From the NCBI GenBank assembly GCA_015680685.1, contig MNCI01003715.1:249860-305031 (forward strand): DNA of 55,172 bases, in the 5' to 3' direction. Below the pieces are notes generated by a model. That model was not told where the DNA came from. It saw nothing but the letters and a program-made list of their open reading frames with translations, and ran no database searches. The position numbers were made by a program, and so were the translations under genes. Positions 34,389 to 45,734 of the stretch are shown here, piece by piece. The stretch is from Gnetum montanum (taxonomy: Eukaryota > Streptophyta > Gnetopsida > Gnetales > Gnetaceae). Positions within the stretch are counted from its first letter, which is position 1. Each line of letters opens with the position of its first letter.

Positions 34389-36785
34389 AATATAGCTGTA
34401 CATTTTTCAAGCTCCATATAATCCAATCAATCCTTCAGTATTTCTTTTTTATTATATCTCTTAAAAATTTTTCCTTTAAAAATCCATGGTATGACTCAAC
34501 AACATTATTTGTGTGTTTTGTGCATGGGGAACATCACGAAATGATTTAGCCTACATCTCTAGAAACAAAAGGTTAAATACAATAATAAGTAATAAAAAAA
34601 TTTGCAAAGAGTGTATGAGTGTGAATATGAACTTTAATGGAATGATACTCACCAAATTTGTCTCCACTTAACCACTGTTATTTTAAGTATTTAATGAATT
34701 TTGAGTTCTCTTGAAACCTATTAATAAATTTTTCTGATTTCCACAACAACATCTACAATAGTTCTGCATTCATTCGTAATATGATCAAGATGATCATCCA
34801 TTACTTTTCTCTAACTGGAATCTCTAACTTTGGTTGCGAAGTACTTCCTCCAGGCCCTCCATACATGCCAAATGCATAAAGAAACACTGCTCCTAAAACT
34901 AGGCTTATTAAATTATCAAATTTAAGCACATGTTAAGATATCTCACACCAAGGTACCATCATTTCAAGTGTGTTTTCAAATGCCTTAAAAGTTACCTCAC
35001 TGCATTCATATATGCCTTTGAGTCATCTAGCATGAAAGCATTTATTGTCCAATTAGTGTTCTTACCCTTGCCTCTTCGATGGAGCTCTCAAAGCCAACCA
35101 CTTATATCAGCTTCAGTGCACCTTAAGGATATCACCCATGCAACTAGAAGTCCATTATAATATGAATCAAGAGCCATCATAGTATGAAGATGGAACTACA
35201 AAGAGAACCACTCATTTGTAATTAGGTAATGTACAATTCTACTATCACACCAACAATTTTTAAAATGGAATAATAGCACTAATTATCGAGACTTACACCA
35301 TATTTGTTAGTGTTGAAAGTGGAATCCATTGTAAGGATACTATAGTGAGATAAAGCTATCATTTTTTTTGAGCATCCAAGATGATTGCAACCTGATGATG
35401 AATGGGACACCTTGTTCTTTTTTCTCTTCTTAGTAGTAAAAGGAAAAATCACTAGTTGTTTGGTACCAAAGTTGGGTACTTATTTTACCATGCTCACTTT
35501 TCTTGTAATTATGGATTACATTTTTGCAAATGTTGTAGATGTATTAAACAAGAAAGATATCCCTCTTTATTGATAGCTGGAACTCCTATCGTTCCTTAAA
35601 AAGATCTTTTATATACCTGTCATGGATGAGATCTATTGGTACTCCTTCTTTCCATAAACACACTATCTTTTGATGTATCTTAGTAGAAATTTGTATGGAT
35701 TGTGAGTTTCTTTTATCTATCATGGGACCAAGCAAGCCATGATAGTAAGCTCCTAATGTGTCAATATGATTCATTTCTTTATATATAATACATGCAAGAT
35801 GATCAGCTCCTCTCGTACAATAAACTATGAAATGACATTGACAACCAATCTTTCTTCTAGTCTTATTTCTTTTTCTACCTTTTTTGGGTGCTATCCCTAT
35901 TGTAGCATTTGGTTCATACTTGTAATGATAAGTGAAAAAAAATGTATTTAAACAAGGGTCATAGTCTTCTAAATTATGCATCTTTATATTACAAGACATT
36001 AGTACATAAATACAAAATAGTGTTGAGTAACTTACATGATGCGACTAGTGTAATGGTTTGCTTGTAAGGGAGTCTCCTTTGTCCATTTCTATTTTTTTTG
36101 TTCTATATAAAATTTTGCAAGAAAAATCTCATTTTTCTGTTCGCCCTCAATAAAATCATCTACTCTATCTCTATATATCCAAGCAAATGCATTGTTGTAG
36201 AAATAAGACCATCAAATATCATCATTTGAAAAATGCCTTGATAGGAGATTTTGTATTTCTTGTTGCCACGTAGTTTCCTAGAAACTAGCATGCTCTCGTC
36301 TTCTTCACATTCTTCAAATGTTTGTTTTTAAGGAGTTGGTGCATTGTTTTCTACATTTAACCCCTTCTATCCAAGGATAGTGCCAAGTAGAAAAATACAA
36401 AGTGTAATAATTCCCAGAATGTGGGACTAGATTCTATGAAAAATCAATAATTTAATATTGGGAATTATGATACCCTATCCCAACATTAGCTTTAGCAATT
36501 AATAAAAAGAAATACACCTAGAAAAATCTATGAAAAAGTGTTAATGACCTTTCAAAAAAATTAGAAAAAAATTAACAACTAAAAACCTTAGTGTAGACTA
36601 TCGCAGCTAACCCTAGCATGAGGGAAAAGAACATAAATTGACAATTGTGGTGTGGTTTAACTTACCTTCCCGCTCATTGCTATTTCAATGTCCGAAAAGA
36701 AATTCTTTGAAATGACATCCTTTGCTACTACCTTGGTAGCTTTGCTGTGTGACCTTTAATGATGCTACTTCTTACCTGATGTCTA
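34389..36785 (-). pseudogene. MULE-like transposase copy B, 5' exons and catalytic region
   Basis: Reading the minus strand, exon 1 (about 36785-36675) encodes a short basic segment and ends in a donor AAG followed by GTAAGTT. A later exon (about 36240-36035) reads WSYFYNNAFAWIYRDRVDDF. The open part 35999-35586 holds the N-terminal DNA-binding-like region with KIGCQCHFIVYC. Near 35300-35355 is ILTMDSTFNTNKYG, carrying the first acidic residue expected of the MULE DDE core. Near 34825-34890 is SLCIWHVWRAWRKYF, a conserved MULE segment. It is full of stops and stops abruptly at the LTR end 34388; the rest is at 10236-9250. A role in cut-and-paste transposition in the nucleus is known for the family. 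Confidence 0.8.
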
Positions 36786-37884
36786 CTACGCATAAGTGAA
36801 AGTGAAAGTAAAAGTAGAGGTGAAAATAACTATCAAGGCAATTCATTTTATTTTTTTTACATTTTACCTTGCGATGAGAGGTTCTATGGATCACATTTTA
36901 CAAAAAACTGCGAGTCCCACTTTATTTGTATTCTCACAATTTAATTATAATAATGCATTTCACATTTGTAAGTTGCTACTTGTAGTTTGATCTCTATGTT
37001 ATGAGGGCATGCAAGGAGTGCTATATGACATTCGGAAAAGTGTGAGCTATTAAGAGTAACAATAGCATGCAATTTCACCCAGAACCATCTAGAAGTCCAA
37101 AAATGCTTGAAATTTACCCCAATTAAAAGACATGACACTAAGAAAAATTCTAATGTATACCCCAATTTTCAAAGTTATGAATAGCCATTAGATGATAGTT
37201 AAGTATGATGAGTTGGAAACCATAGTATGACATTAGGAATCATAAATGTTTTCATGTTTGATAAATCGAAACAACTAATCTAATGGGTGCAACTTTAGCC
37301 TAAGGTTACTGTTGGCACATTTGGCCATTTCATGAAGTAGGCTGGTAAGATTAAATTGGTTAAAAGTTCTTGGAAAAGTGGCTAAAGTTTGGCTTTGAGA
37401 GAAAAAAATAAGTTAACAATAGCATTTGTTTAAAAATATGTATAGAAGCCCCATTCCTATACATAGTGGGATTATGGAGGAAGTCCAATTTATCATTTAT
37501 ATGATATGAAGATATAACAAATCAAAGAGCATTTTAAGTAAAATTTGTGTTGTATCCATTTTATTTCTGAAAGCAACCTCTGCAGCAACACAAATTTAGT
37601 AGGACAGGAATATTGCAATTCATATTTTGATGGAAAGGGTTCCANGATAACTAGGAAAGTTTTCATGTTTATTATTAGACAGAGTAGGTGGTTTTCATTT
37701 ATGATTTAATGTTAGATGTTAATTTGAACATTGTGTTACATTGGGATCAAACCATAGCATTACCTTAGGGTTTAGGGTTTAGGCAAAAGATGAAAACTTG
37801 TAATTTTGGCCTACCAAAATGCATGGAACATTTCAAAAGTCTGGTTTAGGTGGAGTGCAAGATGCTGTAAGGATGTTTGAAACT
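36786..37884. other. MULE 5' flank and unique sequence, no gene
   Basis: From 36786 to about 36995 the sequence is homologous to 8440-8620, the 5' untranslated and terminal part of the MULE. After that nothing is recognised. An N sits at 37645, and a short plant-telomere-like run (TTTAGGG about 2.5 times) is at 37765-37783. Confidence 0.5.
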
Positions 37885-38810
37885 CAAAGTAATTATTCCC
37901 TATCGAAAGATTTGAATGCCTTTTTGATGGCCCTTTACCTTTCAGAGGATGCTACTGTGCACTTCCTCACAGTATACCTAGACATTGTTACCAAGAATTC
38001 CTCTATCATCTAAAAGTAACGATCTTCATGAAATTATTTGCAACTGGAAGTTTTTAATGTCTTTTAGATAATCTTCGATGTACTGAATGACCATCTTCCT
38101 TCTGATTGCCTCAAATTCTATGCAATTATCCTCTTTCGGAAGGTCTTTGTGCCTTTCGGTTGGAACTATGGGAGGGCACTAGTCACACCAACTTGTAGTT
38201 TAGCCACAATGGACAACTCGATGAGCCTCTTCCTTCTAGAAGCCACAATCTTTGAGCAATTATTCCCTTTCAGAAAGACTTGATTTCTTCTAATTAGAAT
38301 TGTAAGAGGATGCTAGTCTCACCACTCTATAGTTTAGCTAGAGTTTACAATTGGATGACCCTCTGCCTTCCAATAAGCATGATCAAGGACCAATTATTCC
38401 CTAGCAAAAGGTTTGAGTGCCTTCTAGTAGGGATTATGAGAGGGTTCTAGTAGCATGTGCTTGTAGTTTACCAAGACCTTACTACCAGATAACCCTATGC
38501 CTACCAAAAGCCATAATCTCCAACCAATTATTCCCTTCTGATTAATCTTTAGCCTTTCAATTGATCCTCTTTCTTCTATTTGCATCAAATTATAAGCAAT
38601 TATTCCCTTCTGGAAGGTTTGGGTGCCTTTCGGTTGGGATTGTGGAAGGGTGCTAGTTGCTCCACCCTGCAGTTTAGTTACATTTTGCAACCGAATGATC
38701 CTATGCCTTCCGAAAGCTACGATCCCCAAGCAGTTGTTGCCTACTAGAAGGTTTGAGTGCCTTTCAGTAGGAATTGTAGGCAGGTGCTAGTAGCACATGC
38801 TCATAGTTTA

Positions 38811-39410
38811 CTAAGAACTTACTATCGAATAACCCTCTCCCATATGGAAGCCATGATCTTCAAGTAATTTTTCACAACCAGAAGGTCCTCATGCCTTTTG
38901 GTAGATCTTTAGCCTATTGGATGATCCTCTTCCATCCAATTACATCAAATTATAAGTATTGTTCCCGTTTGGAAGGTTCAAGTCTCATTAGGTTGGGGTT
39001 GTAGGAAGATGCTAGTTGCACCACCCTACAGTTTAGCTAGAGTTTGTAATTGGGTGATCCTCAAACTTCCAGAAGTCACAGACTAGGACTAATCATTTTC
39101 TACTAGAAAGTTTGAGTGCCTTTTGGTCAAGATTTCGGGAGGGTGCTAATAGCACATGCTCGCAGTTTACCAAAACCTTTCTACTGGATAATCCTCTACC
39201 TACTAGAAGCCATAATCTCCAACGAATTATTCTCTTCAAAAAGGCCTTAATGCCTTCTATTTGATCCTCTTCCTTTTGATTACATCAAATTACAAGTAAT
39301 TATTTTCTACTAGAAGGTCTACTTGCCTTTTGATTACAACTACGGGAGGGTGCTAGTCGCATCGCCTTACAGTTTAGTACATGTTGTAACCAGATGCTCC
39401 TATGCCTTCT
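38811..39410. repeat. 600-bp segment exactly repeated at 40373-40972
   Basis: By position-by-position comparison of the start, end and several internal lines, the two segments appear identical over 600 bp with an offset of 1562. Neighbouring satellite units differ from one another at many places, so exact identity is out of character. Copy 1 ends at the N at 39411 and copy 2 begins right after the N at 40372. This is best read as two overlapping contig ends that were not merged. Confidence 0.85.
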
Positions 39411-39411
39411 N

Positions 39412-40371
39412 TGAAAACAGAGCCACATGGTGTTCATCGTGCTGCAGATAGGCACTAGAAAAATCAACATCAACCTCTGATGACTATTTGGCCTAGATGA
39501 AGTTTTATTTTGCTGCTAAGCGTTGCGCCGCGTGACCCTAGGGAAGCACTTCGTGCCACTTGTTTTGCTGGTTCCCGACAAAAAAAAGGGGGCAGACATC
39601 AACATTTCATTTTTTTTGGTGTCGACGGAAAAATGACAAACCATAAGTAGTGTTGGCCGCCTCGATGCCACGACAAACAGAGCCACAAAGACCTCTGCGC
39701 GGCCTCGCACGTCACCAAACCCTATTGGTTTTTGCGCAGCTGTTCTACACATGAACAAACCCTCGCCATTAAATTAAAAAATTACAAAAAATGTAGAAAG
39801 CCCTAAGCCAATTTGGGGCAAAGCGAAAATCCTAGATGCAGCGGCAGAGCCTTCTCCCGCGGTGGCAGTTGGTTACAATTTTGCATGGCCTTATTGTGCG
39901 GTGGCAGTTCAAACATACGATTTTGGTTGATACAGCACTTTGGATCTTGGTTAGAACATGTGTCGGTTCTTGCAGGTTTTGTGCAGAGATAAGAGAAAGG
40001 AGAAAACAAACCAGCCGATTACGCCTGCTATTCTGGAACTGTTGCTGATTATCTACGCGATTTGCCAAGGAAGACGAAGAAGAATTCTTTTAAGCCATTA
40101 ACTCTGCTGCTTTCACCAAGATGTATGTAAAATTATTTTATTACTACCACTCGTTTATAACTTAAGCATCGGGTGGTTAAAATATCTAACAAATTAATCA
40201 ACATATATACATATATATAGATATAATAACTATTAATGAAGTACCTATAGTGTGAAGCCCTGGTTTAAAAACTTGCCTTTAATTATCCCAAGTCTTAAAA
40301 TATTATTTTAAAACATTATATATAAGTTACTACCCATAAAAATATTTGCAATATTGATGTTAAAATATTTA
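39412..40371. other. 960-bp unrelated piece between two N, possible unique or gene-flank sequence
   Basis: The piece is bounded by N at 39411 and 40372 and is unlike the satellite around it. It is richer in CpG and GC (for example near 39525-39545 and 39690-39715). It carries overlapping open frames (minus 40068-39832; plus 39836-40048) without a family motif. A possible ATG with a splice donor-like word (ATGTATGTAAAA) is at 40121 on the plus strand, after a purine-rich stretch. It might be the 5' part of a real gene placed here by scaffolding. I cannot identify it. Confidence 0.4.
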
Positions 40372-42149
40372 NCTAAGAACTTACTATCGAATAACCCTCT
40401 CCCATATGGAAGCCATGATCTTCAAGTAATTTTTCACAACCAGAAGGTCCTCATGCCTTTTGGTAGATCTTTAGCCTATTGGATGATCCTCTTCCATCCA
40501 ATTACATCAAATTATAAGTATTGTTCCCGTTTGGAAGGTTCAAGTCTCATTAGGTTGGGGTTGTAGGAAGATGCTAGTTGCACCACCCTACAGTTTAGCT
40601 AGAGTTTGTAATTGGGTGATCCTCAAACTTCCAGAAGTCACAGACTAGGACTAATCATTTTCTACTAGAAAGTTTGAGTGCCTTTTGGTCAAGATTTCGG
40701 GAGGGTGCTAATAGCACATGCTCGCAGTTTACCAAAACCTTTCTACTGGATAATCCTCTACCTACTAGAAGCCATAATCTCCAACGAATTATTCTCTTCA
40801 AAAAGGCCTTAATGCCTTCTATTTGATCCTCTTCCTTTTGATTACATCAAATTACAAGTAATTATTTTCTACTAGAAGGTCTACTTGCCTTTTGATTACA
40901 ACTACGGGAGGGTGCTAGTCGCATCGCCTTACAGTTTAGTACATGTTGTAACCAGATGCTCCTATGCCTTCTAGAAGCCATGAGATCCAAGCAATTATTT
41001 CCTACTAAAAGGTTTGAGTGGCTTCTAGTAGGAATTGTAAGAGGGTACTTGTAGGACGTGCTCACAATTTACTAAGGCCTTGCTACTGGATGATCCTTTG
41101 CCTTCTAGAAGCAAAAATCTCCAACCAATTATTTCCTTATGGAAGGTCTTCATACCTTCTGGTTGATCTTAAACCTTTTGAATGATCCTCTTCCTTCTAG
41201 TTGCATTATATTTCAAGCAATTGTTCTCTTTCAGAAGGTTTGGGTGCCTTTTGGTTGGGACTGTGGAAGGGTGCTAGTTGCACCACCTTATAGTTTAGTA
41301 CATTTTGCAACTAGATGATCCTTTGCCTTTTAGAATCCATGATCTCCAAGCACTTATTCCCTATCAAAAGGTTTATAGATGGATGCTGGTAGCACGTGCT
41401 CGCATTTTACCAAGACCTTGCTACTGGATGATCCTCTGCCTTTTAGAGGCCAGAATCTCCAACTAATTATTCCCTTCTAGAAGGTCTTAATGCTTTCTAG
41501 TTGATCTCGGACTTTTGGATGACCCTCTTCCTTTTAGTTGCATCAACTTACAAGCAATTATTTCATTTCGGAAGGTCTAGATGTCTTTTGATTGGGACTG
41601 TAGGAGGGTGCTAGTTGCACCACCCCATAGTTTATTTACATTTTGCAACTAGATGACCCTATGTCTTCTAAAAGCTATGATATTCCCTACCAAAATTTTT
41701 AAGTGCCTTTCAGTAGGGATTGTAGGTAGGTGCTAGCAACACATGCTTGTAGTTTAACAAGATCCTAATATTGAGTGACCCTCTACCATTTGGTAGCCAT
41801 GATCTCCAAGCAATTATTCCTTTCTAGATGGTCTTAATGCCTTTCAGTTGATATTTGGCCTTCTAGATGATCCTCTTCCTTCCAATTGCATTGAATTAAA
41901 AGTAATTGTTCCCTTTCAAAAGGTTTAGGGAGGGTGCTAGTTGCACTAATGCAAAATTTAGAGAGATGTGAGGATATGCAAATTGTAGTCCATCATCCTT
42001 AGCATGAGTATACATGCATGTCTACATAAAACACATCCATGAGCATGATGACACATTATGCATATACATTAATAAAACATTCACATCATACATACCCATG
42101 CCCTCATGTACTACATCATAGGCTTTTTAATTGCATAAAAGAAACAACG

Positions 42150-42937
42150 GTAACCTTGTCCATAAAAGCAGCATACGATAAGGATGTCCTGTTAGCTTCT
42201 TATCTTTTTACCCTTGCTACTAATGCTCTTGGAGCTATTCTTAGAGCTCACAATGATTCTATGAGGTTAAGAGGTATCTCAATTCCACAAGAAGAAGAAG
42301 AAGTCATTTATAGTTAGTGTGCGGATGACACTTTTCTATCTTTACTTGAGGACCATAATAATTTTAACATTGCCTTAGGTTGCATTGACATCTATTGTAG
42401 AGCCTTAGGAGCTAAAATTAATTGGAACAAAATACAAGCTATTCAGTCCAGCTTTTCTACAAGGCCTACTTGGACTTATCATTTTAATATCAAGTGGATT
42501 TCTCTTATAGATGTTTTTACCTTTTTGGGTATGCTTTACTCTCTACTCCCACTACCTTATGGAATAATGTGGTAGAAAAAGTGAAACAAAAAGCTTTGAA
42601 ATGGACTTCCAAACCCTTATCTCTTACAAGTAGATTTATTGTAGCTAACCATATTTTGAGCTTCACTCACATGTACTACTCTTCCTTCATGGATCCTTCC
42701 AAATCTTCCTTTCAAAGCATCAACAAAATTTTTAGGAATTTTTTATGGGGTGCTAAGGACAATCACAAAGCTTTTAATTGAGTCACTTGGGATATTTGCA
42801 TTTTAAGTAAGGAACACGAGGGTTTAGGCCTCCCCTCTATCGAGCATCAAAGTAATCTCTTGACCTCAAAGTGGGTCACTCGTTGTATAGAAGGAGATGA
42901 AGTGATGAGTAGTAAGGTACCCCTACATCCAACTATA
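42150..42937 (+). pseudogene. LINE (non-LTR) reverse transcriptase fragment
   Basis: On the plus strand the reading passes through SYLFTLATNALGAILR, GISIP, then CADDTFLSLLEDHNNF, where CADD stands for the usual YADD catalytic motif of L1-type reverse transcriptase. It continues with ALGAKINWNKIQAI, then a C-terminal part with FLWGAKDN and SKWVTRCIEG. Frameshifts (near 42500-42550 and 42600) and stops are present. Both the N-terminal endonuclease and the C-terminal end are missing. The reading continues to 42937 and stops where an LTR begins. Confidence 0.8.
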
Positions 42938-43788
42938 TGAACACGAGCATTCACACGCAATCTGGTTGAACTTCAAGGATTAAGTGCTTATGCACCTACA
43001 TAGAACAAGGATGAATTATGCAGTCGTTGTCTTCCAAGCTTACTTGTAAGGCATAATTGTATGGTTAAGTAAACTTGAGGTATATGATTTTTATGTTGCT
43101 TTTTTATGTTTTCTATCTTGGTCTCCTAAGTGTGTGTGCAATGAAAAGATTTAACTAACTAATGGATTTTTTGTAACTCTAAGGTGAATCAAATCCTAAC
43201 ACTAGCATCCATTCCCACTCTTTAGACACATCCTGAACTAGTGTAACACTATTGGGATGACCAAACGCTAGTCATTACTGGGTTACCAAGTGTTCCACGT
43301 ATGCTTGAAGTGGTCATGCTGAGTGTGCTAATTCATTAATAATTGATAATTAATAGTTATATGAAAATAACATTAATTAACTAATGAAAGCATCAAATAA
43401 TAGTAAATAGCATTAAATGCAATAATTAAGCTATTTTAAATGTTGCAAAGTTTATCACAAAGTTCATCTTTATTTCTAGACACAAGGTGTGCTCAGGTAC
43501 ACAATGCTCGAATAAAGATCCATTCACTTTATGACTCCTACTGCAGGCACTTAGAAATAATTCTAACTCTAGAAGGGAAAACTGCAAGAGTTTGGCTAAA
43601 GCACTAAAAAATTACTCCCCTACACTAAGCACCCCTATCTCTTATTTATAGCCAATGAGACAGGGTCCAACATCGCGTGTCCGAAATCACTTGGCCCATT
43701 CGATATCATGTATCTGATATCGAGGGTTTGATATCATGGATCCGATATTATGGATCCAATATTAGGTCATTTATTTGATGACTCATCA
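42938..43788 (-). mobile_element. Athila-like 3' LTR inserted into the LINE
   Basis: The plus strand begins TGAACACG at 42938 and ends CTCATCA at 43788. The minus strand therefore begins TGATGAG, preceded by the polypurine word ATGGGGGTA (43789-43797). It is 851 bp and homologous to 4005-4792. TATAAATA (minus) is at 43643-43650. On the same strand, pol of the element lies upstream at 45735-48785, so this is the 3' LTR. The flank 42933-42937 is CTATA; the partner is lost because another element interrupts the 5' side. Confidence 0.85.
43643..43763 (-). promoter_or_regulatory. TATA box and seven phased hexamer boxes of the 43-kb LTR
   Basis: The TATA box is 43643-43650. Boxes start at 43669 (AACATC), 43683 (GAAATC), 43702 (GATATC), 43716 (GATATC), 43730 (GATATC), 43744 (GATATT) and 43758 (AATATT). 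The steps are 14, 19, 14, 14, 14 and 14 bp. The first box begins 19 bp from the TATA box. The 8-bp linkers vary (ATGTATCT, GAGGGTTT, ATGGATCC). Confidence 0.88.
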
Positions 43789-45734
43789 TACCCCCATGAA
43801 TGAATGAAAACTCATCCTTGAGTTCCTTACAAAATATTGAGAAGGTATGGGATTATTGACTGAACGACAATTGACGGTGACCTAGAATGACAAACTCAAA
43901 GTGCCTAGTAAACAGATCAACAAACGTATTACAACATTGGTGTTCATTGTGGTGAATACTATACATAGATGATATCCATTCCCTCATTTGATAGCTTGAA
44001 GAGAGAGAGAGAGAAAATAAAATGAAGTGTGTTGCTACCGATGTCAAAAAGATGCATATCGGTGTTCGTCCATGGCCACATGACTAAGCGTGTTCCTTGT
44101 GTCAATGCTTCAGCTCCAATCCATCTTGAGTGCTCCCTCCTATCCCAGTCCATTGTTCATGTGATTGCCATCTGCACACACAACAAAATCATGAATTAGC
44201 ATGGATAGATAAGATATAATGTAGTTGATACCTTGCCTCGATATGAAACTCCTTGGCTAGGTTGTGGGTATGACAGATACTAGGTTAGAGGTTTGTAGGT
44301 GATAACTACCCAAGGTGTAGGGGTGAGATAAGTAATGGAATGGAAAAATTTGCGATAGGCCCCCATGACTAAGAGTGAACCTCTAATAGCAATAGGAAGG
44401 AAAATGAAAGAAAAAAGGAAGATAAGAGGAATAAAAATGGTGAAGCCAATCAAAATGCATAGAAGGGAAGAGAAAAACAAAAATGGATGTCATGGATGGG
44501 GTGAAACAAGAAACAACTGATTGCAAGAAATATTTAAGAAAAAGAACTTAATAATTGCACCAAAAAGGAATGCCACTGGGTCCTCCCCAAAGTAGGCTTA
44601 TGCCCTTTATGCCCTGACAAACTCACAAACCAAAGTGTCTGTAGGCTCTAGGGATGACATATGGAGACAATGAGTCAACCAAGATATAAACTAATCATAA
44701 AATCAGCAATGAGGTAGAATATGAGGAGCAATATGGAAAGAGAAGAGAGAATGGAATGAAATCCTAAAATCAAGGTTGTGCAAAATCCCTTGTGTATTAT
44801 GTGGTTAAGGTGACTTAATAAAATTCAATCCAAATCCAAATTAAAATTAACCACATCCAGTGACCTCGCATCAACACACTTGACCAACCCATCCTCCTGA
44901 AGCAACAAGAATGAGAAGAATAGAGAAGCAGGAAGTGAGAAAAGGCCTTAGTTAGAGGGAACCTTTAGGCATGCGTAACATGTCTTTCCAGTGCCATAAC
45001 CAGTGCTTGTAGCCCATGTTCCTTTATTATGTCTAAGGGGTATGCTTTGAATTCCTACCAATTTTTATTTATTTATTTTTGAGTGGGAACCACACCATGC
45101 AAAGACTTATTTGATTCATTCAACTTCCTAATGTTAGTCGACAATGGAATGGTGAAAGACCTATGAAAAATAGCCAAATACCCAAGAGAATAGCCAGCAC
45201 ACATGCGTCGAATTCACTTGAAGTCATACCCTTTTCAATCCATTTGAATCTTTCTTTAGTTTAAGGAATACCAAGCCACAAATTCATTAATAGGTTTGAT
45301 TAGAAAAAGGGATAGTACATTTCCAAAATAAAGGGAGACCATCGAGTTGAATGGATGAATGGATGTCATGGACTCATTGCTTGTTTTATCAAAAGAAACC
45401 ATATCTTAGCATCAACATTAAAAGTCAAAGGTAAAAACCAAAAATTAGCAATCAACACCATTATAGTACAACCCACCATCATGAGCACTTATTATGTGAT
45501 AAGTGAGAATAAATCAAACAGGATGTAATAAAGAAAAAAATAGTAAAAATGTTAACAATGGTGTAAAAAAAAGTAAATATGAAAAATGTGTAAAACAAAA
45601 AAAAAATAAAAGAAATTGAGAGCCTAGAATAATTAGCATTGGTTGCCATGTCTCCCATGACTAAGTTGGAAGGAGGAGATCCGAAATAATGAGAAGGGTT
45701 GTCCATCAATAGAGGTAGTGTTAGTACTGGTCGT
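43789..45734. other. Internal spacer between integrase end and 3' LTR, no gene recognised
   Basis: It contains the phrase TGGGTCCTCCCCAAAG (44577), shared with 25553 in the nested element. Short open frames (43853-44153, 44280-44480 and 45479-45745 minus) show no family motif. The 45500-45620 part is an A-rich low-complexity run. Unlike the 5050-6560 and 21890-24560 regions, I do not see a post-pol ORF here. Confidence 0.5.

Larger units (their letters stand above)
37885..41955. repeat. Satellite of about 350-bp units with three internal subrepeats
   Basis: A landmark phrase (TTGCATCAAATTA-AAGCAATTATTCCC type) recurs near 38578, 38940, 39283, 41200, 41540 and 41888, about 337-362 bp apart. 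Inside each unit are three related subunits of about 125, 125 and 95 bp. Each starts CAATTATTCCCT and continues GGAAGGT(T/C)T...TGCCTT. The first has TGCTAGTTGCACCACC, the second TGCTAGTAGCACATGCTC, and the third TTGATCTTTAGCC. Inverted words GGAAGG and CCTTCC recur. Leaving out the assembly duplication, about seven units are present. No ORF is supported. Confidence 0.85.

Noticed and set aside
37765-37783. Plant telomere-like run (TTTAGGG about 2.5 times)
   Set aside because: It is too short for an interstitial telomere block and such runs are common by chance in AT-rich plant DNA.
43669-43763. 14-bp phased boxes as a simple microsatellite
   Set aside because: The linkers differ from step to step, one step is 19-20 bp in all four LTRs, and the box sequence varies between copies while spacing stays. 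Slippage would not give that.
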